A stretch of 14,154 nt of DNA, from positions 1-14,154 of the forward strand of contig DASTQL010000231.1 of the NCBI GenBank assembly GCA_035761805.1, in the 5' to 3' direction. A program made the position numbers and the translations under genes. The notes beneath the pieces were generated by a model that ran no database searches, had not been told where the DNA came from, and saw only the letters and a program-made list of their open reading frames with translations. Positions 7,328 through 13,837 of this stretch are shown here, piece by piece (the first letter of the stretch is position 1; every line of letters starts with the position of its first letter). Origin of the DNA: DASTQL01 sp035761805. GTDB lineage: Bacteria > Actinomycetota > Actinomycetes > Jiangellales > Jiangellaceae.

Positions 7328-7518
7328 AGCGAGGACGTGCCCAGCACCTCGCTGGTCGCAAGCGTGCCGATCGTGGCCTCGACCCGGACCGATGCGTCCT
7401 CGACCGGGATCAGTACGTGGTAGTGCCGCGGATGCTTGCTGCCGGCGTGCAACCCCACGACCTGCCGTGCGTCGACGTGCGACACCGGTTGCTCGACCAG
7501 GACCACGACATCGTCCAC
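7009..7518 (-). CDS. Hypothetical protein, possibly UspA-like
   Basis: 169 aa, no family recognised with certainty. It alternates hydrophobic strands with helices: DDVVVLVEQP near the N-terminus, HYHVLIPVED, a central helix DLDRIRREVVESSRRAVADSVAAF, then DRLCALVAERGSREVVVLTRP and a final VPCVHLLAH strand. That order, and an exposed strand followed by a helix near the C-terminus, recall universal stress protein (UspA) folds, but the usual GxxGxxxxxxxxGS ATP motif is absent. There is no signal peptide or membrane segment. GTG 7518 is decided by a strong ribosome binding site, GGAGGTGA, 4 nt upstream. It lies 71 bp downstream of the DNA ligase on the same strand and could share its transcript. 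Its 3' end meets the overrunning frame of the broken thioredoxin gene. Confidence 0.75.
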   Translation of the reverse strand: MDDVVVLVEQPVSHVDARQVVGLHAGSKHPRHYHVLIPVEDASVRVEATIGTLATSEVLGTSSLYFGEEDLDRIRREVVESSRRAVADSVAAFREAGASADGEVAVEDPLDRLCALVAERGSREVVVLTRPHLVAELLHVDWTSKARKRLDVPCVHLLAHGDDEVPPVE

Positions 7519-7522
7519 CGCT

Positions 7523-7530
7523 TCACCTCC
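7523..7530 (-). promoter_or_regulatory. Strong Shine-Dalgarno site for the 169-aa protein
   Basis: GGAGGTGA on the minus strand ends 4 nt before GTG 7518. It is among the best ribosome binding sites in the window and decides the start against longer in-frame options (up to 7656) that would run into the ligase gene. Confidence 0.8.
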
Positions 7531-7589
7531 GCGGAACCAGGGCACCATCGTGGCCCGATCCCGCCGGAAAGGCCATGGACACGACACCG

Positions 7590-8678
7590 TCAGGCCCCGG
7601 GAAGGATCTGCGCCAGGTCGAAGCGGAGGGGGGCCTCCAGCTGCTCGTACGTGCACGACGACGGGTCTCGGTCGGGCCGCCAGCGCCGGAACTGGGCCGT
7701 GTGCCGGAAGCGGGTGCCCTCCATGTGGTCGTACGCCACCTCAACGACCCGTTCGGGGCGCAGCGGCTGGAAGGACAGGTCTTTACCGGTGTTCCACCGC
7801 GAGACCGCACCGGGGCGGCGCTCTCCCTCGGGGACGGCGTCCGCCCAGTCCCCCCAGGGGTGCCCGCCCAGATCGCGCCGAAGGGGCTGCATCTCCTCCC
7901 AGAGCTCCGCCCGACGGGACACCGGGAAGGAGGCCGACACACCGACGAACTGCAGCCCGCCGGAGGCGTCGTACAGCCCGAGCAGCAGTGACCCCAGCAG
8001 TGGCCGTTCGGGGGTCGACTGCTTGTGCTCGCGGTAGCCGGCGACCACGCAGTCGGCGGTGCGGTCGTGCTTGACCTTGAGCATGACGCGCTTGTCCGGC
8101 TGGTAGCGGAGATCGAGCGGTTTGGCGACGAGACCGTCCAGTCCGGCGCCCTCGAAGGTGTCGAACCACTCCAGCGCGGTCGCGTGGTCCCGGGTCAGCG
8201 GGGTGACGAAGACTGGCGCACGGGACTCGGCCAGGGCCTGCTCGAGCCGGATCCGTCGTTCCTCGAACGGCTGGTCCATCAACGAGTCGCCGTCGAGGGC
8301 CAGCAAGTCGAAGGCCACGAAGGAGGCAGGGGTCCGCTCGGCCAGCATGGCCACCCGGGAGGCCGCCGGGTGGATGCGCTCTTGCAGCCGTTCGAACTCC
8401 AGGCGACCATCCACGGCGACCACGATCTCGCCGTCGACCACACATCGCTCGGGCAGCTCGCGCAGAAGGCCGGCCGCCAGCTCCGGGAAGTAGCGGGTCA
8501 TCGGCCGCTCGTTGCGGCTGCCGATCTCGACCTCGCCACCGTCCCGGAAGACGACGCTTCGGAAGCCGTCCCACTTCGGCTCGTACGCGAGTCCGGCCGG
8601 GACGGTCGAGGGCTCCGGCACCCCCTTCACGGACTTCGCGAGCATCGGGGCGACCGGGGGCATGACGGGCAGCTGCAC
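7590..8678 (-). CDS. ATP-dependent DNA ligase (LigC/LigD ligase-domain type)
   Basis: 362 aa, the two-domain core of a small ATP-dependent ligase that seals nicks after adenylation of a lysine. The nucleotidyltransferase motifs appear in order: motif I EPKWDGFR with nucleophile Lys35, VDGEIV (81-86), motif III FVAFDLLAL (120-128), motif IV DGLVAKP (181-187) and motif V MLKVKH (199-204). An OB-fold domain follows, including GVSASFPVSRR and ending around RFRHTAQFRRWR. No polymerase or nuclease module is attached. GTG 8678 is used; an ATG at 8663 is the alternative and would lose five residues. The RibD-C reductase ends 27 bp upstream, so one transcript is possible, although a -10-like CACGAT also lies before the GTG. 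With the polymerase gene at 4642 it may form a split repair pair. Confidence 0.94.
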   Translation of the reverse strand: MQLPVMPPVAPMLAKSVKGVPEPSTVPAGLAYEPKWDGFRSVVFRDGGEVEIGSRNERPMTRYFPELAAGLLRELPERCVVDGEIVVAVDGRLEFERLQERIHPAASRVAMLAERTPASFVAFDLLALDGDSLMDQPFEERRIRLEQALAESRAPVFVTPLTRDHATALEWFDTFEGAGLDGLVAKPLDLRYQPDKRVMLKVKHDRTADCVVAGYREHKQSTPERPLLGSLLLGLYDASGGLQFVGVSASFPVSRRAELWEEMQPLRRDLGGHPWGDWADAVPEGERRPGAVSRWNTGKDLSFQPLRPERVVEVAYDHMEGTRFRHTAQFRRWRPDRDPSSCTYEQLEAPLRFDLAQILPGA

Positions 8679-8684
8679 CCCGCG

Positions 8685-8690
8685 ATCGTG
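8685..8690 (-). promoter_or_regulatory. Possible -10-like element (CACGAT) before the DNA ligase gene
   Basis: CACGAT ends 6 nt before GTG 8678, the same spacing as at other starts here. It is a poor match to TANNNT. No Shine-Dalgarno site is visible. The call rests on spacing and on likeness to the GAT-N6-GTG starts of hemE and the RibD-C gene. Confidence 0.25.
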
Positions 8691-8705
8691 CCATGCGCCG
8701 GGGTG

Positions 8706-9440
8706 TCAGCTGCGCACCCAGCGGGTCAGCAGCGTCCCCTCCTCCTCCAGGACGTGTCCCAGCAGCATCGGGAGGTCGAGCGGCGGGCCGCTGAGGATCC
8801 GTGGCGCGGTGCCGCCCTCGAGCACGGGTGCGACCGTCAGGCACAGCTCGTCGAGCGCTCCCGCCGCCGCCACGTCGGCGAGCAGGTGAGGCCCACCCTC
8901 GCAGAGGACTCGGGTCAGGCCGCGGCCGTGGAGCGCGGACAGCGCCGCCCTGACGTCGACGTGGTCCTCCCCGACCACGCCGACGTCGGCGACGAGGGTC
9001 AGCGCGTCCTGCCGGTCGGTGGGAGACCCGGCGTGCGTGAGCACGAGCGTCGGCTCGTGGGCCTCGGTGAAGAGCGGCGCCGACGGGTCCAGGTCCAGGG
9101 AGCCGCTGACGACTGCGATCGACGGCGCCTCTCGCAGGCCGAGCCGGGCCCGAAGCGCCGCGCGGTCGGGAGTCACCCGTGCCGGCCCGTACCCTTCGGC
9201 ACGCGCCGTTCCCGCGCCGACGAGGACGACGTCGCACAGCGCTCTCAGCACGGAGAAGACGCGCCGGTCGGCAGCGGTGGCGAGGGATCCCGAACGGGCA
9301 TCCGGTCCGGTGACAGCGCCGTCGAGGGACGACACCATGTTGGCACGCAGCCAAGGGCGGTCCGCGGGATACGCGTACAGCTCGGTGAGGGTCTCGTCGT
9401 CGACGTCGTCCTGGACGGGTGGGGGCAGCAGCAGGCGCAC
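8706..9440 (-). CDS. Pyrimidine reductase-like protein (RibD C-terminal domain family)
   Basis: 244 aa, a stand-alone RibD-C/dihydrofolate reductase-like domain. Visible blocks are YAYPADRPWLRANMVSSLDG (about 22-41), VLVGAGTARAEGYGP (72-86), the NADPH-loop type sequence of this fold, and a C-terminal CEGGPHLLADV (180-190). The classical role is NADPH-dependent reduction of the ribosylamino-pyrimidine in riboflavin synthesis, but no other rib gene is near and the deaminase domain is absent, so the substrate here is unknown. It begins at GTG 9440, preceded by TGTGAT at 6 nt and no ribosome site; longer frames would run through the zapE start. It is divergent from zapE across 34 bp, an arrangement I recall from other actinobacteria. 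Confidence 0.9.
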   Translation of the reverse strand: MRLLLPPPVQDDVDDETLTELYAYPADRPWLRANMVSSLDGAVTGPDARSGSLATAADRRVFSVLRALCDVVLVGAGTARAEGYGPARVTPDRAALRARLGLREAPSIAVVSGSLDLDPSAPLFTEAHEPTLVLTHAGSPTDRQDALTLVADVGVVGEDHVDVRAALSALHGRGLTRVLCEGGPHLLADVAAAGALDELCLTVAPVLEGGTAPRILSGPPLDLPMLLGHVLEEEGTLLTRWVRS

Positions 9441-9446
9441 GGGACG

Positions 9447-9452
9447 ATCACA
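9447..9452 (-). promoter_or_regulatory. Putative -10-like element (TGTGAT) of the RibD-C family gene
   Basis: On the minus strand TGTGAT ends 6 nt before GTG 9440. It differs from TATGAT by one base. It lies in the same 34-bp spacer as the zapE element, 9 bp away. Confidence 0.35.
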
Positions 9453-9461
9453 CCAGACCCG

Positions 9462-9467
9462 TACCCT
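9462..9467 (+). promoter_or_regulatory. Putative -10 element (TACCCT) of zapE
   Basis: TACCCT fits TANNNT and ends 7 nt before ATG 9475. No Shine-Dalgarno sequence lies between, so the transcript is probably leaderless. Confidence 0.5.
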
Positions 9468-9474
9468 TGCCCGC

Positions 9475-10509
9475 ATGCCGTTCCGCCTCGTCGACCGCCA
9501 CCCGGCGGTCGAGCTCGGCCGGATCGTCGCCGACCTGGTCCCGCCCCCGCGGTTCGCCGACGTCCGCTTCGAGACGTACGTGCCCGACCCGGACCAGCCC
9601 ACACAGGGTGCCGCAGTGGCGGCGCTGCAGGCCTTCGCCGGGCGCCTGGAGGTCCGTGAGCAGCGCCGTTCCTGGTTCCGCCGTGCTCCGGACCCGCCGG
9701 AGGGGCGGGCCGGGGTCTACATGGACGGCGGGTTCGGAGTGGGCAAGACCCACCTGCTCGCGGCGCTATGGCACGTCGCTCCGCGGCCGAAGGCGTTCGG
9801 CACCTTCGTGGAGCTCACCCACGTCGTGGGGGCCCTCGGATTCCAGTACACGGTCGACGTGCTCTCCGGTCACCGGCTGCTGTGCATCGACGAGTTCGAG
9901 CTGGACGACCCGGGCGACACGGTGCTCATGTCGACCCTGCTGAGCCGGCTCGGCGAAGCCGGGGTCCGGCTCGCCGCGACATCGAACACGCTGCCCGGTC
10001 GGCTGGGCGAGGGGCGCTTCGCCGCCGACGACTTCCTGCGGGAGATCCAGGGACTCGCCGCGCACTTCGACGTCGTGCGGGTCGACGGAGAGGACTACCG
10101 GCACCGCGGGCTGCCGGACGCTCCCGTCCCGTACGAGGACGGGGCCGTGACCGAGTCCGCTGGGGCCGTCCCCGGGGCGACCCTGGACGACTTCGAGGAG
10201 CTCTGCGCTCACCTCGGCACGGTGCACCCTTCCCGGTACGGGCCGCTGCTCGACGGTGTCGCGGCGGTGCACCTGCGTGGTGTGCGGACCGTCACGGACC
10301 AGGCCACGGCGCTGCGGCTGGTCGTGCTGGCCGACCGGCTCTACGACCGCGACGTCCCGGTCGTGGCCAGCGGTGCACCGGTGGACCAGCTCTTCGACGA
10401 CGACATGCTGCGCGGCGGCTACCGCAAGAAGTACTTCCGTGCCGTGAGTCGGATGGTCGCGCTGGCGCGGGAGAGTGACCGCGTGACCGGCACCACGTCG
10501 TCACGCTGA
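9475..10509 (+). CDS. zapE: AFG1/ZapE-family P-loop ATPase
   Basis: 344 aa. The Walker A motif GGFGVGKTH (85-93, Lys91) is preceded by GVYMDG, as is typical of AFG1-like ATPases. Walker B is LLCIDEFEL (135-143, Asp139/Glu140), and sensor-like ATSN is at 168-171. Family blocks FVELTHVVG, DDFLREIQG and the late YRKKYFRAVSRMV are also present. In proteobacteria ZapE associates with the divisome under stress, and the mitochondrial homologue AFG1/LACE1 supports protein quality control; the role in actinobacteria is not established. It is cytosolic, with no signal peptide. The start is ATG 9475, with a -10-like hexamer 7 nt before. mgsA follows 64 bp downstream on the same strand. Confidence 0.94.
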   Translation: MPFRLVDRHPAVELGRIVADLVPPPRFADVRFETYVPDPDQPTQGAAVAALQAFAGRLEVREQRRSWFRRAPDPPEGRAGVYMDGGFGVGKTHLLAALWHVAPRPKAFGTFVELTHVVGALGFQYTVDVLSGHRLLCIDEFELDDPGDTVLMSTLLSRLGEAGVRLAATSNTLPGRLGEGRFAADDFLREIQGLAAHFDVVRVDGEDYRHRGLPDAPVPYEDGAVTESAGAVPGATLDDFEELCAHLGTVHPSRYGPLLDGVAAVHLRGVRTVTDQATALRLVVLADRLYDRDVPVVASGAPVDQLFDDDMLRGGYRKKYFRAVSRMVALARESDRVTGTTSSR

Positions 10510-10539
10510 CCTGGTCATCTCGCCGACAACTTCAGGTCA
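10507..10539. repeat. Short inverted repeats between zapE and mgsA
   Basis: TGACCTGGTCA (10507-10517) is a perfect 11-bp palindrome that includes the zapE stop codon, and AGGTCA recurs at 10534-10539. TGACCTG with CAGGTCA (10533-10539) forms a 7-bp inverted repeat with a 19-nt loop. No U-tract follows, so it is a poor terminator; an operator for mgsA is conceivable. Such a short repeat may be chance. Confidence 0.25.
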
Positions 10540-10573
10540 CCGTAGCGAAACCTGCTCCCCGGAGCCTGGCTGC

Positions 10574-11029
10574 ATGGCGACGAACCGACGACACATCGCC
10601 CTCGTGGCGCACGACAACAAGAAGGTGGACCTACTCGCCTGGGCCGCCTACAACCGGGAGACCCTCGCCGAGCACCACCTCTACGCGACCGGCACGACGG
10701 GGACGATGCTCCAGTACGAGCTGGGGCTGCCGGTCACGCGCTTCCTCTCCGGCCCGGTCGGCGGCGACCAGCAGATCGGCGCACGCATCGCCGAGGGCGG
10801 GATCGACCTCCTGGTCTTCCTCTGGGACCCGCTGGAGCCCCAGCCGCACGACCCGGACGTCAAGGCGCTGCTCCGGGTCGCTGCAGTGTGGAACGTGGGC
10901 GTGGCGTGCAACATCGCGAGCGCCGACCTGATGATCTCGTCCCCGCTGCTCAAGGGTCGCTACCGGCCGGAGCGGCCTGAGCTGGGGGAGCCGTCCTGGC
11001 CCGGCGAGCCACTGCGGGACAGCGCCTGA
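10574..11029 (+). CDS. mgsA: Methylglyoxal synthase MgsA
   Basis: 151 aa, full length. It converts dihydroxyacetone phosphate to methylglyoxal and phosphate, an overflow bypass of lower glycolysis in the cytosol. The active-site residues sit at a constant offset of six from the E. coli enzyme: His13 in ALVAHDNKK, Asp65 in GGDQQIGARIAEG, Asp85 in WDPLE, His92 and Asp95 in PHDPDVKALLR. ATATG-like phosphate-binding residues (ATGTTGTML) are also in place. The start is ATG 10574, with a weak GGAG about 9 nt before. It may be read from the zapE transcript or from its own promoter in the 64-bp gap. The last 70 bp overlap the 3' end of the opposing treZ frame. Confidence 0.96.
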   Translation: MATNRRHIALVAHDNKKVDLLAWAAYNRETLAEHHLYATGTTGTMLQYELGLPVTRFLSGPVGGDQQIGARIAEGGIDLLVFLWDPLEPQPHDPDVKALLRVAAVWNVGVACNIASADLMISSPLLKGRYRPERPELGEPSWPGEPLRDSA

Positions 11030-12789
11030 GCCAGGGGTTCGGCGGCCGAGCTGCCGACGACGGCCACGGAGCAGCCGGGTAGGAGCAGCGCGCCCGCCTC
11101 GGCCTCGGGATCGTCCCAGGCCAAGACGACCGGCCCGGGCTCCTCGTCCAGCGGAACGGCCTGGGTGCCGTCGGCGAGGTTGCACACGATTCGCAGACCA
11201 CCCCGGTGCACGACGAGCCAGCGCGCGTCGGCGTCGTAGGCGACCTGCACCCGGCCGAGCCACGGATCGGTCAGCTCGGGCGACCGGGCCCGCAGCCGAA
11301 CCAGCTCGCGGTACCAGCCGAGCAGTCGGGTGTGAGGCTCCCGCAGGGCCTCGCTCCAGTCGAGTCTCGACCGCTCGAAGGTGGCCGGGTCCTGCGGGTC
11401 GGGCACCTCGTCGGCCGCCCAGCCGTGATCACCGAACTCCTGCCGGCGTCCGTCGCTGATCGCCCGGCCCAGGTCGACGTCGGGATAGGACGTGAAGTAC
11501 CGCCACGGGGTGCCGGCGCCCCACTCCTCACCCATGAAGAGCATGGGGGTGAAGGGTGAGGTGAGCACAAGAGCGGCACCGCAGGCGAGCAGGCCGGGGG
11601 AGAGGGTCGCGGAGAGGCGGTCACCGAGCGCGCGGTTGCCCACCTGGTCGTGGTCTTGCAGGTAGCCGAGGAACCTCCAGCCCGGCAAGCTCTCGACGTC
11701 CACCGGACGCCCGTGGGAGCGGCCGCGGAAGCTGGACCAGCAGCCGTCGTGGAAGTACGCCCCGGTGAGGGTGCGGGCCAGCGCGGCCCACGGATCGGCG
11801 GCGAAGTCGGCGTAGTAGCCCTGCCCCTCACCGGAGAGCAGGGTGTGGAGGGCGTGGTGGAAGTCGTCGCTCCACTGCGCGGTGATGCCCAGCCCCCAGC
11901 TGTCGCGTGGAGTCACGACGCGTGGGTCGTTGACGTCGCTCTCGGCGATCAGCGTCAGGGGTCGCCCCAGCTCGTCGGCGAGGTCGTCGACAGCCGTCGA
12001 GAGCTGCTCGAGCAGATGGACGGCCCGCTCGTCGTGCAGGGCGTGGACGGCGTCCAGCCGGAGCCCGTCGAGGTGGAAGTCGCGCAGCCACGAGACGGCG
12101 TTGCCCACGAGGTACGCGCGGACCTCGTCCGACCCGGCGCCGTCGAGGTTCACGGCCTGTCCCCACGGGGTGTGGTAGGCGTCGTGGAAGTAGGGACCGT
12201 AGCGGGACAAGTAGTTCCCGCTGGGTCCCAGGTGGTTGTAGACGACGTCGAGGACGACCGCCAGGCCGCGGGCGTGGCAGGCGTCGACCAGGCGCTTGAG
12301 GGCATCCGGTCCGCCGTAGACCTCGTGGACCGACCACGGCGCCGCGCCGTCGTAGCCCCAGCCGCGCGGTCCGTCCCACGTCGCGACCGGCATGAGCTCG
12401 ACGTGGGACACACCCAGGTCGACCAGGTGGTCGAGGTGGGTGGCGACGCCGTCGAACGTTCCGCTCGACGAGAACGTCCCGACGTGCAGTTCGTAGACCA
12501 GGCCGCCCTCGAGCGCTCGACCGGACCATGCGGAGTCGGACCAGTCGAAGCGGTCGTGGTCGTAGACGGCGCCCGGCGCGTGCACCCCGTCGGGCAGCCA
12601 GACGGCACGCGGATCGGGCAACGGCTCGCCGCCGTTCACGCAGAAGGCGTACCGGGTGCCGTGCGAGGCGTCCCGGGCCTCCAGCGACCACCACCCCGTC
12701 CGCTCCGAGCGCTGCATGTCGCGCCGCTCTCCTGCAAGGTCGAGGGCCACGGCAGCCGCGGCGGGCGCCCACACCTCGAAGGTCGTCAC
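10960..12789 (-). CDS. treZ: Malto-oligosyltrehalose trehalohydrolase TreZ
   Basis: 609 aa, GH13 family. It releases trehalose from maltooligosyl-trehalose, the second step of the TreY–TreZ route from glycogen or maltodextrin. An N-terminal CBM48-like domain (TTFEVWAPAAAAVALDL) is followed by the barrel from about residue 95. Catalytic residues are nucleophile Asp246 in DGLRLDAVHAL, acid/base Glu283 in IAESDVNDPR and Asp381 in LQDHDQVGNRA. YELHVGTF, DVVYNHLGPSGNYL and MGEEWGAGTPW are also family blocks. GTG 12789 is chosen because GGGAGG stands 8 nt upstream and the CBM48 begins at once; a GTG at 12813 is the alternative. treX and treY are not in the window. About 30 residues after the last conserved strand (GCSVAVV) form a Ser/Gly-rich tail, partly encoded opposite mgsA. 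Confidence 0.95.
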   Translation of the reverse strand: MTTFEVWAPAAAAVALDLAGERRDMQRSERTGWWSLEARDASHGTRYAFCVNGGEPLPDPRAVWLPDGVHAPGAVYDHDRFDWSDSAWSGRALEGGLVYELHVGTFSSSGTFDGVATHLDHLVDLGVSHVELMPVATWDGPRGWGYDGAAPWSVHEVYGGPDALKRLVDACHARGLAVVLDVVYNHLGPSGNYLSRYGPYFHDAYHTPWGQAVNLDGAGSDEVRAYLVGNAVSWLRDFHLDGLRLDAVHALHDERAVHLLEQLSTAVDDLADELGRPLTLIAESDVNDPRVVTPRDSWGLGITAQWSDDFHHALHTLLSGEGQGYYADFAADPWAALARTLTGAYFHDGCWSSFRGRSHGRPVDVESLPGWRFLGYLQDHDQVGNRALGDRLSATLSPGLLACGAALVLTSPFTPMLFMGEEWGAGTPWRYFTSYPDVDLGRAISDGRRQEFGDHGWAADEVPDPQDPATFERSRLDWSEALREPHTRLLGWYRELVRLRARSPELTDPWLGRVQVAYDADARWLVVHRGGLRIVCNLADGTQAVPLDEEPGPVVLAWDDPEAEAGALLLPGCSVAVVGSSAAEPLAQALSRSGSPGQDGSPSSGRSGR

Positions 12790-12797
12790 TGCTCCGG

Positions 12798-12803
12798 CCT
12801 CCC
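12798..12803 (-). promoter_or_regulatory. Shine-Dalgarno site for treZ
   Basis: GGGAGG on the minus strand stands 8 nt before GTG 12789 and favours that start over GTG 12813. A second GGAG lies only 2 nt before the GTG, too close to be the main site. Confidence 0.55.
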
Positions 12804-12924
12804 AGGGCGTCACTCGGGGCGTCGTCGGGCTGGTCGTGTCGCGCCCATCATTCACCGCCCTCGTACCCGACATGCGGCAGGATGCCAGGACACCGAGTGC
12901 GGCGACCGGCGCCGCGGCCGCCAC

Positions 12925-12930
12925 GGAGGT
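12925..12930 (+). promoter_or_regulatory. Shine-Dalgarno site for the PPK2 gene
   Basis: GGAGGT lies 4 nt before ATG 12935 and fixes that start against longer in-frame options reaching back into treZ. The 145-bp treZ–PPK2 spacer must hold both promoters, but I could not pick a convincing -35/-10 pair in it. Confidence 0.75.
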
Positions 12931-12934
12931 GGGC

Positions 12935-13801
12935 ATGGGCAAGGGGAAGAAGGACAAACGGGAGTCGCAGACTCTCACCGATCGCCTCCGGCTTCCCCCG
13001 GGACCGGTCGACCTCGGCGCCGTCGACACTCGCGCCACACCCGGGTTCGAGGGCAGCAAGCAGGACGGCAAGGCGGCGCTCACGGCCCTGGAGTCCCCGC
13101 TCAGCGACCTGCAGGAGCGGCTCTTCGCCCACGGCCGCGCCGGGGGCCAGCGGCGACTGCTCCTCGTGGTGCAGGGCATGGACACGTCCGGCAAGGGTGG
13201 GACGGTACGTCATGCCGTCGGACTGATGGATCCCCAGGGGGTGTCGATCACCTCGTTCAAAGCGCCCACGGCGGAGGAGCGCCGCCGCGGCTTCCTCTGG
13301 CGCATCCGCCAGGCGCTCCCCGGGCCAGGCATGGTCGGGGTCTTGGACCGCAGCCACTACGAGGACGTGCTCATCGCCAGGGTCCGGGGGCTGGCCCGGC
13401 CGTCGACGATCGAGCGCCGCTACGACGTCATCAACGCTTTCGAGACGAAGCTCGTGGCCGACGACTACGTCGTCGTCAAGGTGATGCTTCACATCTCGGA
13501 GGACGAGCAGCGCGACCGCCTGGTAGCCCGGCTGGACGACTCCACCAAGCACTGGAAGTACAACCCGGGCGACGTCGACGAGCGCAAGCTCTGGCCGGCG
13601 TACCAGGAGGCCTACGAGATCGCCCTCGAGCGCTGCAACACCGAGGCGGCCCCCTGGTACGTGGTTCCCGCCGACCGGAAGTGGTACCGCAACTGGGCGG
13701 TGACGCGGCTGCTCATCCAGCACCTGGCGGCCATGGACGTCGGCTGGCCGGCGGCCGACTATGACGTCCGCGCCGAACGGGAACGGGTGCTGGCGACGTA
13801 G
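12935..13801 (+). CDS. PPK2-family polyphosphate kinase
   Basis: 288 aa, one PPK2 domain. These P-loop enzymes move phosphate between inorganic polyphosphate and nucleotides, usually forming ADP or ATP from AMP or ADP. The Walker A motif GMDTSGKGG is at residues 81-89, Walker B in VGVLDRSHYEDV (134-145) with Asp138, and the lid segment LDDSTKHWKYNPGDVDER at about 200-217. The late block YVVPADRKWYRNWAV is also typical. The N-terminus is basic (MGKGKKDKRE). The substrate class (AMP, ADP or both) cannot be assigned from these motifs. The start is ATG 12935, after a strong GGAGGT. The gene is divergent from treZ and ends 36 bp before the stop proposed for the opposing HNH gene. Confidence 0.95.
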   Translation: MGKGKKDKRESQTLTDRLRLPPGPVDLGAVDTRATPGFEGSKQDGKAALTALESPLSDLQERLFAHGRAGGQRRLLLVVQGMDTSGKGGTVRHAVGLMDPQGVSITSFKAPTAEERRRGFLWRIRQALPGPGMVGVLDRSHYEDVLIARVRGLARPSTIERRYDVINAFETKLVADDYVVVKVMLHISEDEQRDRLVARLDDSTKHWKYNPGDVDERKLWPAYQEAYEIALERCNTEAAPWYVVPADRKWYRNWAVTRLLIQHLAAMDVGWPAADYDVRAERERVLAT

Positions 13802-13837
13802 CCCCCAGACCCGCCCCGACGACTGCCCCGCCGGTGG

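Noticed and set aside
12790..12934. Promoters in the treZ–PPK2 divergent spacer
   Set aside because: Two promoters must exist here, but candidates such as TTCACC with CAGGAT were not better than chance, so none is annotated.
11650..13764. Long plus-strand open frame (704 codons) opposite treZ and through the PPK2 gene
   Set aside because: It is an antisense or out-of-frame shadow of treZ and the PPK2 gene; no domain motif, biased composition.
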